A stretch of DNA of 64,000 nucleotides from Lachnospiraceae bacterium (GCA_910575005.1 CAJTCL010000023.1:1-64000); one strand, 5' to 3'; counted from the stretch's first letter, positions 8,875 through 18,853 are shown. Numbers and translations: made by a program. The notes: generated by a model from the sequence alone, not told the origin.

Positions 8875-9954
8875 ATGGAAAATACGGAAAAGCCTGGGAC
8901 AGCACCACAGATTTTGATTGTAGATGATGTGGAAACCAATTTGATGATTTTGGAAAACATGATAGAGGAGATGGGATATATTCCCAAATGTGCAGCCAGT
9001 GCTGCTGAAGCTGCAGCTCTGATTGCAGACAGCCGACCACAGTTAATTCTTTTGGATGTGTTTATGCCAGAGATGGATGGATATGAATTTTGTGAACGTT
9101 TGAAAGAAAATCCGCTTACCCGTGATATCCCTGTTATTTTTATTTCGGCGGCTGATTCAAGCGAGGATAAAGTAAGAGGCTTTAAGCTTGGGGCGGTAGA
9201 TTATATTGCCAAGCCATTTGAGGTGACAGAGGTGACAATGCGTGTAAAAAACCATGTTGGACTTTATGAGATGCAGCAGGAGCTGGAAATGAGTAATCGC
9301 AGGCTGCATACGGTAATCAGCAGTCAGGCAAGGAGGATTGAAGATGAACAGAAGCATATCCTCTATGCGCTTGCAGCTTTGACAGAGGAACGGGACGCAT
9401 TGACAGATAACCATATGGAAAATGTGGCATATAATTGCCGGACACTAGCTCAAAGTCTTCAGTTTAGCCCAGAATTTACAGAAGAAATTTCTGAAGGATT
9501 TATTGATACAATAGAAGTAGCATCCAGGCTTCATGATATCGGAAAGCTCCAAATTCCTAAAGATTTGCTGATGGTTCTTGAAACATGGGATCCGCAAGAG
9601 TTAAAGGAAGGCAAAAATCATGCGCTCCAGGGTGCTGAGATTTTAGAGCGGGTATATCAAAATACCCCTGGTAATACTTTCCTGCCAATGGCGATTGAAA
9701 TTGCTCGTTACCATCATGCTCGTTGGGATGGTAACGGATATCCTTTTGGGAAGTCAGGAAAAGATATTCCACTCTCAGCTCGAATTACTATGATTGCAGA
9801 TGTTTATGATACTTTGATGGGAGAGCCCGAAAACAGAGAATCTGATGCGTTGGAAAATTGTTTTATGTTTATCGAACAAGGGAGAGGAACTTGGTTTGAC
9901 CCAGAGATTGTGGATGTGTTTTTTAAGATAAAAAAACGTCTGCGACATAGTTAA
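8875..9954 (+). CDS. Response regulator with HD-GYP domain (c-di-GMP phosphodiesterase)
   Basis: A 359-residue receiver plus HD-GYP protein expected to degrade cyclic di-GMP in response to phosphorylation. REC occupies residues ~12-130, with acidic D17/D18 and phospho-acceptor D61 (LLDVFMPEMDGY). A coiled linker is followed by the HD-GYP domain: HD at H220-D221 (LHDIGK), H280-H281, and the GYP-type motif HHARWDGNGYP. The start is ATG 8875, because GGAGG at 8862 lies before it and the kinase stop is one base upstream. It is probably controlled by the preceding kinase. Confidence 0.9.
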   Translation: MENTEKPGTAPQILIVDDVETNLMILENMIEEMGYIPKCAASAAEAAALIADSRPQLILLDVFMPEMDGYEFCERLKENPLTRDIPVIFISAADSSEDKVRGFKLGAVDYIAKPFEVTEVTMRVKNHVGLYEMQQELEMSNRRLHTVISSQARRIEDEQKHILYALAALTEERDALTDNHMENVAYNCRTLAQSLQFSPEFTEEISEGFIDTIEVASRLHDIGKLQIPKDLLMVLETWDPQELKEGKNHALQGAEILERVYQNTPGNTFLPMAIEIARYHHARWDGNGYPFGKSGKDIPLSARITMIADVYDTLMGEPENRESDALENCFMFIEQGRGTWFDPEIVDVFFKIKKRLRHS

Positions 9955-9993
9955 AATTTAGAAAAAAGGCTGTTTTTTCAGGTGTGATCGCAT

Positions 9994-10022
9994 TTGACAA
10001 ATAGGGAGAAATATAGTATCAT
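9994..10022 (+). promoter_or_regulatory. Sigma-A promoter of the che operon
   Basis: TTGACA (9994-9999), 17-bp spacer, TATCAT (10017-10022), 54 bp before cheR. It suggests that cheR to the MCP gene form their own transcript, separate from the kinase/HD-GYP pair. Confidence 0.8.
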
Positions 10023-10075
10023 ATAGCCGATAAAGTGAGAGATGGGCAGAAATTTTTGGTAATAGGAGCAAGGAA

Positions 10076-10879
10076 ATGATTACGGATAATGAATTTCGCC
10101 GGATCGTAGTCTATATAAAGCGGACGACAGGAATTGATCTCAGTGAAAAGAGGATACTGGTAAATGGGAGACTTCAGAATTATCTTCTGAGAAATGGATA
10201 TAGCAATTGTGATGAATATATGGAGAGGGTGGAAAAGGATTCTGGTGGCAAAGAGGCACGGAATTTAATCAATGCCCTGACAACAAATCATACATATTTT
10301 ATGAGAGAGTTTGAGCATATGGAGTTTATGCGCAGTGTCATACTTCCCAGATTAAAGGTGAAGGAGGCGGCGAGAAAAGATCTGAGGATCTGGTCTGCAG
10401 CATCTTCCACAGGGGAGGAACCCTATACTATTGCTATGGTACTCAAAGATTTTTTTGGATTAGATCACGCAGGATGGGACACCAAAGTTCTGGCGACAGA
10501 TATTTCTACCAAGGTTTTGTCACATGCCAGTGCTGGAAAATATCTGCGGGAACAGATTGAGCCTTTGCCAGAGAATTGGCGCCGGAGATTTTTTACCAGT
10601 ATAAATGAAATGGAGTATCAGGTTAAGCCGGAGCTGAAAAATGAAGTTATCTTCCGACAGTTTAATTTAATGAATCCATTTCCATTTCATAGGCCGTTTC
10701 ATGTGGTCTTTTTGCGAAATGTGATGATATATTTTGATGAGGAGACAAAACGACAGCTTCTCCGCAAAATTTATGATTTTCTGGAGCCGGAAGGTTATCT
10801 GTTTGTGGGAACCACAGAATCGATAGACAGGAAAGCAACGAATTTTAAGTATGTGGAGCCATCAATATACCAAAAATAA
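10076..10879 (+). CDS. cheR: Chemotaxis protein methyltransferase CheR
   Basis: This enzyme transfers methyl groups from S-adenosylmethionine to glutamates of chemoreceptors. It has 267 residues, the usual CheR length: an N-terminal helical domain (~1-80) and a catalytic domain with the SAM-binding motif SAASSTGEEPYTIAM near residue 107 and FLRNVMIYFD near 220. First gene of a co-directional run cheR-cheB-cheY-like-cheA-cheW-MCP with spacings below 45 bp. The ribosome site is AGCAAGGAA just before the ATG. Confidence 0.95.
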   Translation: MITDNEFRRIVVYIKRTTGIDLSEKRILVNGRLQNYLLRNGYSNCDEYMERVEKDSGGKEARNLINALTTNHTYFMREFEHMEFMRSVILPRLKVKEAARKDLRIWSAASSTGEEPYTIAMVLKDFFGLDHAGWDTKVLATDISTKVLSHASAGKYLREQIEPLPENWRRRFFTSINEMEYQVKPELKNEVIFRQFNLMNPFPFHRPFHVVFLRNVMIYFDEETKRQLLRKIYDFLEPEGYLFVGTTESIDRKATNFKYVEPSIYQK

Positions 10880-10907
10880 ATTTTAGAGAAGAAAGCAGGA
10901 AAAGCGG

Positions 10908-11930
10908 ATGCGTAAGATCAAAGTATTAGTGGTAGACGATTCGGTGCTGTTTCGTAATCTGCTGGTGAATAGTTTGCAGAAAGATCCATATATAGAGGTG
11001 GTGGCGCAGGCGGGAGATGCTTATGCGGCCAGAGATGCCATTTTGCAGTATCGTCCTGATGTAATGACGCTGGATGTAGAGATGCCAAAAATGGATGGGA
11101 TCCAATTTTTGAGGAAGCTGATGCCTCAATATCCTCTTCCAGTAGTGGTAATAAGTGCTTTGGATGCAAGGGTATTTGACGCTATGGAAGCAGGAGCAGT
11201 AGATTTCGTCTGTAAACCTAGTACAGTAGATCCGTCAAAAATAGATGGTTTTTTGCGTAAAGAATTGGGAACCAAGATTAAAATTGCCTCCACAGTAAAG
11301 GTTGGAAAGCTCAAACGTGCCGAATCCTTTCCAGTTGGTAATTTATCCAATGTTAAGAAGGATATGGTTGTGGCGATCGGGGCTTCCACTGGAGGAACAG
11401 AAGCGATTTTTGAGGTAGTGCGCCAATTTCGCAAGGATATTCCCGGTGTGGTGATCGTTCAGCATATGCCGCCAGGCTTTACAGAAATGTATGCCAATCG
11501 TTTAAATAATCAATGCCAGGTGGCTGTTAAGGAAGCTGTCACTGGGGATCGTTTATATCAGGGGAGGGTCTTGATTGCCCCAGGAGATAAACATATGCGT
11601 TTGATCAAAGTAAACGGTGTTTATCAGGTGGAATGTAAGCCAGGAGAGAAGGTAAGCGGTCATTGTCCTTCCGTGGATGTGTTGTTTTCTTCTGTAGCAA
11701 AAGCTGCAAAAAAAGATGCAGTGGGAGTAATTCTTACTGGTATGGGTGGAGATGGTGCCAAAGGTCTGCTTGAGATGAGGGAGGCTGGAGCTATCACGAT
11801 TGGACAGAATGAAGCAAGCTGTGTTGTGTATGGGATGCCAAAAGTTGCTTATGATATTGGAGCAGTTCAGTACCAAATGGAACTTTCCAGTATTTCAAAT
11901 AAGATATATTCTGTATTAAAGACCAATTAG
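10908..11930 (+). CDS. cheB: Chemotaxis methylesterase/response regulator CheB
   Basis: CheB removes methyl groups from receptor glutamates and can deamidate glutamines, giving feedback adaptation opposite CheR. It has 340 residues: a receiver domain with D56 in TLDVEMPKMDG, a linker (~120-150), and a methylesterase domain with the catalytic triad S160 (GASTGGTEA), H186 (VQHMPPGF) and D282 (GMGGDGAKG). All key residues are present. It follows cheR by 28 bp. Confidence 0.95.
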   Translation: MRKIKVLVVDDSVLFRNLLVNSLQKDPYIEVVAQAGDAYAARDAILQYRPDVMTLDVEMPKMDGIQFLRKLMPQYPLPVVVISALDARVFDAMEAGAVDFVCKPSTVDPSKIDGFLRKELGTKIKIASTVKVGKLKRAESFPVGNLSNVKKDMVVAIGASTGGTEAIFEVVRQFRKDIPGVVIVQHMPPGFTEMYANRLNNQCQVAVKEAVTGDRLYQGRVLIAPGDKHMRLIKVNGVYQVECKPGEKVSGHCPSVDVLFSSVAKAAKKDAVGVILTGMGGDGAKGLLEMREAGAITIGQNEASCVVYGMPKVAYDIGAVQYQMELSSISNKIYSVLKTN

Positions 11931-11946
11931 AAAGGAGACGGGAATC

Positions 11947-12342
11947 ATGAAAATTTTACTGGCTGAGGATGATTTTGCGAGCCGCAAATTCATGTCAAAT
12001 TATCTGGGAAAATATGGTGATTGTGACATTACTGTAGATGGAGAGGAAGCAGTGGATGCGTTTCTAATGGCACTTGAGGATGATGAGCCATATGATTTGA
12101 TTTGTCTGGATGTGATGATGCCAGTGCTCGATGGATACCAGGCACTTAAGGCGATCCGCGATATCGAGAGAGAGCGGGGAATCCAGGGGAATGATGGTGT
12201 GAAGATTATTATGACCACGGCGCTCAATGAGGAGCGGAATGTAAAAAAGGCTTTTGAGATGGGATGTACCGTCTATGCCGGAAAGCCAATTGATCTGGAA
12301 AAATTTGAAATGATTTTAAAGAAGCTGAATCTGATAAACTAA
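11947..12342 (+). CDS. CheY-like single-domain response regulator
   Basis: A 131-residue stand-alone receiver domain with D8/D9, phospho-acceptor D55 (CLDVMMPVLDGYQ), a conserved Thr in TTALNEE and the switch Lys in AGKPID. It lies between cheB and cheA and is the likely output regulator phosphorylated by CheA. No flagellar switch genes are in view, so its target is unknown; it could act on a motor elsewhere or on a non-flagellar output. The ribosome site is AAAGGAGAC. Confidence 0.87.
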   Translation: MKILLAEDDFASRKFMSNYLGKYGDCDITVDGEEAVDAFLMALEDDEPYDLICLDVMMPVLDGYQALKAIRDIERERGIQGNDGVKIIMTTALNEERNVKKAFEMGCTVYAGKPIDLEKFEMILKKLNLIN

Positions 12343-12382
12343 GTCAAAAATTACGATTTGGAGGAAGAAAGGGGGCTGGAAA

Positions 12383-14512
12383 ATGGGAGAGGATTTTAAT
12401 ACAGACAGTATGCTAGATATGTTTCTGTACGAAAGCGAGCAGCTTTTAGAGAATTTGCAGAATGTGGTGTTGGAGAGGAAAGATGAGGACTGTTTTGATG
12501 AGACGTCCATCAATGAAATTTTCCGCGTCATGCATACGATCAAAGGATCTTCGGGTATTATGATGTATGAAAATATTACGAAGATCGCCCATAAGCTGGA
12601 AGATGTGTTCTATTATTTGAGAGAGTCCCATCCAGAAAATGTTCCGCACTTAGAGTTGGTAGATCATGTGCTGGAGGTATCTGATTTTATTACTGCTGAA
12701 TTAGATAAGATCAAAGAAGGTGATACGCCGGATGGTGATGAGAGTAGTATTGTTGCTGATATAGATAAGTTTCTGACAAATTTAAAATCTGGAATTACGC
12801 AGCAAGGTGAGGAACTTCCACCTGAAAACACCTATGTTGCGCCCAGTCAATTTTATGTTGCGCCCACTGGAAATGAGAGTAACAAGTATTACAAAATGTC
12901 TGTCTACTGGCGCAGTGATACGCAGATGTGCAATATCCGTGCTTATACAGCAGTGTATTCTCTGAAGGAAGTTGTGGAGGATATGCAGTATATTCCAGAC
13001 GATATTATCAGTAATGAGAGCAGCGGGGATGTCATTTTAAAAGATGGTTTCCACATGCTGATCAAATGTCAATGTTCCAAGGATGAACTTCTCAGTACTA
13101 TGGGTGAGACTTCCGGTATGGAACGTGTAGAGGTCAATGAATGTACCCAGCAAGAGTTTGAGATGGGCTTTCATGATCATGGACCAGAACAGATTGTTAT
13201 TGAACTGGAAGACAAAGAAAAAGAGCCAGAGAAAAAAGAGAAGAAGGAACCAGCACCTGGTGATTATGTCATCAAGAGTAAAGAAGCTGGAAAAGGTAAG
13301 AAGCTTGCCAAGAATCAGCCGAAACAACAACCCAAACAGACCTATATCAGTGTCAGTGTGGAGAAGCTGGATTCTTTGATGGATATGATTGGGGAATTAG
13401 TGATTTCTGAGGCAGTCGTACTTCAAAATCCGGATCTTAAGGTGCCAGGCTTGGATCTTACCAATTTCCAAAAAGCAGCAGGTCAGCTTGCCAAGATTAC
13501 AACAGAGCTGCAGGATGTAATTATGTCCATGCGTATGATGCCTCTGACAAATACATTCCAGAAGATGAACCGTATTGTCTTTGATGTCTCCAGGAAACTG
13601 GGCAAGGATATTGAACTTGAGGTAATCGGGGAAAATACTGAGGTAGATAAGAATATTATTGAGCATATTTCCGATCCTCTGATGCATTTGGTTCGTAATT
13701 CCGTGGATCACGGAATTGAATCCAAAGAAGAACGTATCGCGGCAGGCAAGAGTCCCAAAGGAAAGATTACACTGGAAGCTAAGAACGAAGGCGGAAAAGT
13801 GTATATTATTGTTCGGGATGATGGTAAGGGCCTGAACAAGCAGGCATTGTATGATAAGGCATTGAAGAATGGCTTGATCGGCAACCGGTCAATTACAGAT
13901 TTTTCTGAAAAAGAGATTTATCAGTTTATTACTTTTGCAGGGTTTTCCACTAAGGAGCAGGTTACAGAGTATTCTGGCAGAGGCGTTGGTATGGACGTCG
14001 TAGTGAAAAATATCCAAGCAGTAGGCGGTAATCTGGAAATTGATAGTGTAGAGGGCGCTGGAAGTGAGATGATCATGAAGATTCCTCTTACCTTGGCAAT
14101 TATCAATGGAATTGTGATGCAGGTTGGAAAGTCTACGTTTGTGATTGAGACAAATGCCGTTAAGGAATTTGTGAGAATTCGCAAAGATATGATTGTCAAA
14201 GAGCCAGACGGAGAAGAATATATTATGCTTCGCGGTGAGTGTTTCCCATTTATCCGCTTAAACAGAAGATACCATCTGGAAGAATCCTTAACCGAAGGAG
14301 AAGATGGCATTGTGGTAGTATTGGAGCATGAGAACAAGTATATCTGTGTATTTATTGATAAACTGATCGCAGAGCAGGAAATTGTAGTAAAGCCCATTCC
14401 GCCCTATATCAAGAAGGTGCAGGGGCTGTCCGGCTGTACACAGCTTGGAGATGGAAGTATTGCATTAATTCTGGATATTGCAGGATTAATTGCAGGAGAG
14501 GAAAGGAAGTAA
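12383..14512 (+). CDS. cheA: Chemotaxis histidine kinase CheA
   Basis: CheA couples receptor arrays to phosphorylation of CheY and CheB. It has 709 residues with the full domain order: P1 Hpt with H51 (MHTIKGSSG), P2 docking domain about residues 170-260, a Lys/Glu-rich linker (~270-310), P3 dimerisation, P4 ATPase with NxxDHGIES and DDGKGL boxes, and P5 CheW-like regulatory domain to the end. No truncation is seen. A GGAGGAAGAAAGG ribosome site precedes ATG 12383, and it ends 3 bp before cheW. Confidence 0.96.
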   Translation: MGEDFNTDSMLDMFLYESEQLLENLQNVVLERKDEDCFDETSINEIFRVMHTIKGSSGIMMYENITKIAHKLEDVFYYLRESHPENVPHLELVDHVLEVSDFITAELDKIKEGDTPDGDESSIVADIDKFLTNLKSGITQQGEELPPENTYVAPSQFYVAPTGNESNKYYKMSVYWRSDTQMCNIRAYTAVYSLKEVVEDMQYIPDDIISNESSGDVILKDGFHMLIKCQCSKDELLSTMGETSGMERVEVNECTQQEFEMGFHDHGPEQIVIELEDKEKEPEKKEKKEPAPGDYVIKSKEAGKGKKLAKNQPKQQPKQTYISVSVEKLDSLMDMIGELVISEAVVLQNPDLKVPGLDLTNFQKAAGQLAKITTELQDVIMSMRMMPLTNTFQKMNRIVFDVSRKLGKDIELEVIGENTEVDKNIIEHISDPLMHLVRNSVDHGIESKEERIAAGKSPKGKITLEAKNEGGKVYIIVRDDGKGLNKQALYDKALKNGLIGNRSITDFSEKEIYQFITFAGFSTKEQVTEYSGRGVGMDVVVKNIQAVGGNLEIDSVEGAGSEMIMKIPLTLAIINGIVMQVGKSTFVIETNAVKEFVRIRKDMIVKEPDGEEYIMLRGECFPFIRLNRRYHLEESLTEGEDGIVVVLEHENKYICVFIDKLIAEQEIVVKPIPPYIKKVQGLSGCTQLGDGSIALILDIAGLIAGEERK

Positions 14513-14515
14513 AAT

Positions 14516-15043
14516 ATGGCGGATGAGTTGTTGGAAGAATTGGAAGGGGAGGAAGATACTCAAAAGGGGAAATTTATGACCTTCCAAATTGGCGAAGAGT
14601 GCTATGGGCTTGCGATCAATTATGTCCAGGAAATTATTGGCATTCAGCCTATTACCCCTGTTCCAGAGGTTGAAGATTATATTAAGGGACTGATCAATAT
14701 CCGTGGAAAGATTATACCAGTTGTGGATGTCAGAATCCGGTTCAAGCAGCCTTCTTTTGAATATACGGATCGTACCTGCATCATTGTCATTGCTGTAAAA
14801 TCTACAGTAGTAGGGTTGGTTGTAGATCGGATTGCCGGCGTAATTACTGTGGATGAGAAGGAGATTATTCTCCCCCCATCTCTGTCACAGTCTACTAGTG
14901 CCAATCGAAAGTATGTATTTGGATTGGCCAGGATTGAGGGAGAGGTTAAGTTATTGCTGGATCCAGAAAGGCTGATTCAAGATGAAGATGTTTCAGCATT
15001 GGATGGGGCGGTCTCAGGCAAGGATGCACTTGCTGAAGTGTAA
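14516..15043 (+). CDS. cheW: Chemotaxis coupling protein CheW
   Basis: CheW is a 175-residue scaffold that links CheA to the chemoreceptors. The SH3-like CheW fold is clear from [38 protein letters not shown] and VVDVRIRF. A short acidic N-terminal extension ([12 protein letters not shown]) precedes the domain. It is tightly coupled to cheA (3-bp gap). Confidence 0.94.
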   Translation: MADELLEELEGEEDTQKGKFMTFQIGEECYGLAINYVQEIIGIQPITPVPEVEDYIKGLINIRGKIIPVVDVRIRFKQPSFEYTDRTCIIVIAVKSTVVGLVVDRIAGVITVDEKEIILPPSLSQSTSANRKYVFGLARIEGEVKLLLDPERLIQDEDVSALDGAVSGKDALAEV

Positions 15044-15066
15044 GGATAAAGGAGGAAGATATTGAA

Positions 15067-16410
15067 ATGAAAAATGCAAAGATAAGAACACGTTTGCTGG
15101 TTTGTTTTGGGATCATTATTTTAATGACGATTATCGTTGGCTATGCTGGTATGGGAACCTTACAGTTTAGCCGTAAGGGAAATTTGACGGAAAGTTATCT
15201 GCAGAAAGCAGAGATTGTAGTGATTGTTTTGACTGTAGCAGCGATTGCTATCACCATGACATTGGCGTTTGGGATTTTAAGAGATATCCGGCTTTCTTTA
15301 AATAAACTGCGTGATGCAGCAGTGCAGATGGCACAGGGAAAAGTGGATATTAAATTGAAAAAGGAACGCAATGATGAGTTTGGAGAATTGCTGGATGATT
15401 TTCAGACGATTATTGATAATGTCAAATACCAGGCAGAAGTTGCCGTCAAGGTATCATCCGGTGATCTTGATTTTGATGTAGATGTTAAGGGAAGTGATGA
15501 TGCCCTTGGAAATGCTTTTAAAGATCTTGTAGTTGAGAATAACCATATGCTTTCTGATATTCGTGAGTCCGCAGTACAGCTTACTACTGGAGCAGAACAG
15601 GTATCAGATGCAAGCCAGTCTTTGGCACAAGGTTCAACACAACAGGCAAGTGCAATTGAACAGGTGACAGCATCTATGGCAGAGATTGCCGAGCGTACCA
15701 AGCACAATGCAGAGGAGGCAAATGAGGCAAATCGTTCTGTACATAGCATGAGGGAAGAGGCAATGGCTGGCGATCATCATATGAAAGAAATGATTGCTGC
15801 CATGACAGAGATCAATGTAGCTTCTGAAAATATTTCCAAGATTATCAAAGTAATTGACGACATTGCGTTCCAGACAAATATCCTTGCCCTAAATGCTGCA
15901 GTAGAGGCAGCAAGAGCAGGCGTTCATGGAAAAGGCTTTGCAGTGGTAGCTGAGGAAGTGCGTAATCTGGCTGGAAAGAGTGCATCTGCAGCCAGTGAGA
16001 CGGCAGAGATGATTGAAGATTCCATTAAGAAAGTGGAACATGGTTCCAATCTTGCAGAACAGACTGCATCATCTCTGACAGAGATTATCAAGACAGTGGA
16101 CAATATTGTATCTTTGATTGACAGTATTGCCGTTGCTTCCAGTGATCAGGCAACAGCGGTTAGCCAGATTGACCAGGCAATTAGTCAGGTATCACAAGTG
16201 GTACAGACCAATTCTGCTACTAGTGAGCAGTGTGCCGCAGCAAGTGAGGTATTATCCAACCAGGCATTGTCACTGCGTACCATGATTGGACGTTACAAAT
16301 TAAAATCCACAGGCAGCTATGGAATGGTACCACAGGAAATGACTTATAGTGATAAATCAGAAGAAAATGAAAAAATTATTTCTCTTGATGGTGAATTTGG
16401 GAAATACTAA
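15067..16410 (+). CDS. Methyl-accepting chemotaxis protein without extracellular sensor domain
   Basis: A 447-residue chemoreceptor. TM1 is about residues 8-31, then only about 17-20 residues follow before TM2 (about 48-70), so there is essentially no external ligand domain. A HAMP region (~70-125) and a second HAMP-like linker (~130-165) follow. The signalling domain has the conserved hairpin tip with [21 protein letters not shown]. The C-terminus carries no CheR-binding pentapeptide. Last gene of the che operon; AAAGGAGGA precedes the ATG and a strong terminator follows. It probably senses an internal or membrane signal. Confidence 0.92.
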   Translation: MKNAKIRTRLLVCFGIIILMTIIVGYAGMGTLQFSRKGNLTESYLQKAEIVVIVLTVAAIAITMTLAFGILRDIRLSLNKLRDAAVQMAQGKVDIKLKKERNDEFGELLDDFQTIIDNVKYQAEVAVKVSSGDLDFDVDVKGSDDALGNAFKDLVVENNHMLSDIRESAVQLTTGAEQVSDASQSLAQGSTQQASAIEQVTASMAEIAERTKHNAEEANEANRSVHSMREEAMAGDHHMKEMIAAMTEINVASENISKIIKVIDDIAFQTNILALNAAVEAARAGVHGKGFAVVAEEVRNLAGKSASAASETAEMIEDSIKKVEHGSNLAEQTASSLTEIIKTVDNIVSLIDSIAVASSDQATAVSQIDQAISQVSQVVQTNSATSEQCAAASEVLSNQALSLRTMIGRYKLKSTGSYGMVPQEMTYSDKSEENEKIISLDGEFGKY

Positions 16411-16427
16411 GAGAGATAAAAAGATAG

Positions 16428-16470
16428 GAGTGTTTTGTAATCCCATGATGGATTACAAAACACTCTTTTT
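16428..16470 (+). terminator. Strong intrinsic terminator of che operon
   Basis: A perfect 16-bp stem (GAGTGTTTTGTAATCC and its complement) with a 6-base loop, followed by TTTTT, ends 15 bp before the potassium transporter gene. Confidence 0.95.
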
Positions 16471-16484
16471 GAAAAGGAGAGGAC

Positions 16485-17819
16485 ATGATGCGAAGATTAA
16501 GCAGAGTCCAAACTATTGCGCTTGGATTTTTATTTATTATTGCGATAGGAACCATACTTTTGATGCTGCCGATTGCCTCTAAAAATGGTGAGAGCGCCGG
16601 ATTTCTCAATGCACTGTTTACAGCAACCAGCAGTACTTGCGTGACAGGACTGGTGGTGGTAGATACGTACACAAACTGGACTGTATTTGGTCAGGCTGTG
16701 ATATTGATATTGATTCAAATTGGTGGGTTAGGATTTATCACAATTGGTGTATTTTTTGCTATTTTCATGAAACGTCGGATTGGTCTCAAGGAACGTAACT
16801 TGATTCAGGAGAGTGTCAACACCCTGCAGATTGGGGGTACAGTGCGCCTAGTGCATAAGATTGTGTATTATGCATTGATATTTGAACTTGCAGGGGCACT
16901 GTTGTTAATGATTCGTTTTATCCCCCAATTTGGAATTGCAGAGGGAATCTGGTATGGAATTTTTCATTCCGTCTCTGCATTTTGTAATGCAGGGTTTGAT
17001 TTGCTGGGGCGGTTTGAGCCTTATTGCTCTTTGACATCTTACTATGATGATGTGTTAATTAATATTGTAATTATGGCATTGATTATTATTGGCGGTATTG
17101 GCTTTATTGTCTGGGATGATATCTCTATTCATAAATGGAAATTTAAGAAGTATATGCTTCATACAAAGATTGTGTTGACAATGACTGTGCTGCTGATTGT
17201 GGCAGGAAGCATTTGTTTTTATTTATTTGAACGGGATAATCTTTTGGTTGGTATGGATGCAAAAGGACAACTTTTATCTTCTGTATTTGGTTCTGTAACT
17301 CCAAGAACTGCCGGATTTAACACTACAGATACAGCGTCATACTCAGAACCGACAAGGCTTTTAACCGTTATATTAATGTTTGTGGGAGGAAGTCCGGGAT
17401 CTACGGCTGGAGGGATTAAGACCACAACCATGATGGTAATACTTTTATATATCTGGTCGGCGTTACGCAATAAAAGCGGCTTAAATATCTTTGGCAGGAG
17501 AATGGATGAAGATTCTATTAAGAAGGCAAGTACCGTATTCTTTATCAATTTGCTGCTTTCAGCAGTCAGTGCTTTAGTAATGTCAGGATTTGAGCCGGGT
17601 CTGTCATTGTCCGATATTTTAATGGAGATATTTTCTGCCACAGGGACAGTGGGAATTTCCACAGGAATTACCAGGGATATTTCTGTGGCTTCTAAAAGTC
17701 TGTTGATTTTTTTAATGTACAGCGGCAGAATTGGAAGTATGTCCTTTGCCTTGTCATTTACAGAGAAAAAGCAAAGTCCCCAAGTAAAATTGCCGATTGA
17801 GCGTATTACGATTGGTTAA
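16485..17819 (+). CDS. ktrB: Potassium uptake channel subunit, TrkH/KtrB family
   Basis: The membrane-pore subunit of a Ktr potassium uptake system. It has 444 residues with about eight to ten hydrophobic segments and the four pore-loop motifs of the family: TSSTCVTGL near residue 45, FHSVSAFCNAGFD, SVTPRTAGFNTTD, and ATGTVGISTGI near 390. The length fits KtrB. The start is the first of two adjacent ATGs after AAAAGGAGAGG. The gating partner KtrA follows after a 158-bp gap. Confidence 0.92.
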   Translation: MMRRLSRVQTIALGFLFIIAIGTILLMLPIASKNGESAGFLNALFTATSSTCVTGLVVVDTYTNWTVFGQAVILILIQIGGLGFITIGVFFAIFMKRRIGLKERNLIQESVNTLQIGGTVRLVHKIVYYALIFELAGALLLMIRFIPQFGIAEGIWYGIFHSVSAFCNAGFDLLGRFEPYCSLTSYYDDVLINIVIMALIIIGGIGFIVWDDISIHKWKFKKYMLHTKIVLTMTVLLIVAGSICFYLFERDNLLVGMDAKGQLLSSVFGSVTPRTAGFNTTDTASYSEPTRLLTVILMFVGGSPGSTAGGIKTTTMMVILLYIWSALRNKSGLNIFGRRMDEDSIKKASTVFFINLLLSAVSALVMSGFEPGLSLSDILMEIFSATGTVGISTGITRDISVASKSLLIFLMYSGRIGSMSFALSFTEKKQSPQVKLPIERITIG

Positions 17820-17977
17820 TTAGGTCATTGTGAACTCAATAATTTTATAAATTTCAAATATAAATCAGAGAATGTAAGGAAAATAATTAGATAAATCTTA
17901 TCAATTATATATGAAATTGAAATAATTTGTGGTTTCGCAATTACCTGTTATGATGTTTGATAAAAAGAGGTGTAGAG

Positions 17978-18625
17978 ATGAAGTCAATACTTGTAATTGG
18001 AATTGGAAGGTTTGGAAAGCATTTATGCGTGGATTTAGTAAATAATGGTAATGATGTCATGGCTGTGGATGAGCATGAGGAAAATTTGGAAGATATTTTG
18101 TCTATTGTCACCAGTGCTAAGATTGCAGACTGTACAAAAGTGGAGGTGTTACGCAGTTTTGGCGTCCGAAATTTTGATATTTGTTTTGTATGTATTGGAA
18201 CAAATTTTCAGAGTAGTTTGGAGATTACCAGCCAACTAAAAGAATTGGGGGCATCCTATGTAATCAGTAAGGCTACCAGAGATATTCAGGCAAAATTCTT
18301 ATTGCGCAATGGAGCAGATGAAGTGGTTTATCCTGACAGAGATATTGCTAAGCGGATTGCAACCAAGGTCAGCGCCAATCATGTATATGATTATTTGGAG
18401 ATGGGAGATTATTCGATTTATGAAATTTGTCCTCTGGAAGAGTGGATTGGAAAATCCATCAAACAACTGAATTTCCGTGTCAAATATAATGCAAATATTT
18501 TGGGAATTAAAAAAGAGGGGGAGAGTACACTTTTGCCAGATGCAGACCATATTTTTAGTGCGGAGGAGCATTTGATGGTAATTGGCAAGAAAGAGGATAT
18601 TGACCGCATTGTAAAGCGGCTTTAA
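17978..18625 (+). CDS. ktrA: Potassium uptake regulatory subunit KtrA (RCK)
   Basis: A cytosolic 215-residue regulator that forms a ring beneath KtrB and gates it on nucleotide binding. It has an RCK_N Rossmann domain beginning MKSILVIGIGRFGKHL (GxGxxG motif), acidic D/E after strand 2 (AVDEHEEN), and an RCK_C domain (~135-215, WIGKSIKQLNFRVKYN). The start is ATG 17978 after AAAGAGGTG; an upstream TTG at 17957 is not needed. Separate ktrB and ktrA genes in this order are common in Firmicutes. I saw no ydaO-type riboswitch in the intervening region. Confidence 0.92.
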   Translation: MKSILVIGIGRFGKHLCVDLVNNGNDVMAVDEHEENLEDILSIVTSAKIADCTKVEVLRSFGVRNFDICFVCIGTNFQSSLEITSQLKELGASYVISKATRDIQAKFLLRNGADEVVYPDRDIAKRIATKVSANHVYDYLEMGDYSIYEICPLEEWIGKSIKQLNFRVKYNANILGIKKEGESTLLPDADHIFSAEEHLMVIGKKEDIDRIVKRL

Positions 18626-18656
18626 TTTATGATGCTTATTGACTGAGAATATAAAA

Positions 18657-18826
18657 GTAATTATTCAGAATCCTAGACCACAAAATGCCAGTGAAACAGT
18701 TATATGTCTCTGCCGAGGCTTTTATCTGTGGCTGAGGGAATTATCATCCTCATAAAATGCTAATTCAGGATATTTAAATAAATTTGAAGTTCCTGACTTC
18801 CCATTTCTATGGTTCTGAATAGTTAC
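18657..18826 (-). repeat. GTAAC repeat family, copy A (full, reverse orientation)
   Basis: A 170-bp intergenic element with ends GTAATTATTCAGAATCC and GGTTCTGAATAGTTAC (inverted to each other). Its reverse complement aligns with the copies at 37056 and 48123, including the internal GCCACAGATAAAAGCCTC block and the central TTTATGAGGATGAT region. It lies between ktrA and the DUF1653 gene. Confidence 0.85.
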
Positions 18827-18853
18827 ATATAGAAAAAGAAAAGAGGAACAGAT

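Noticed and set aside
9955-9985. Terminator after the HD-GYP gene
   Set aside because: GAAAAAA/TTTTTTC can pair, but the stem is entirely A-T apart from one pair and no T run follows, so it is too weak to call.
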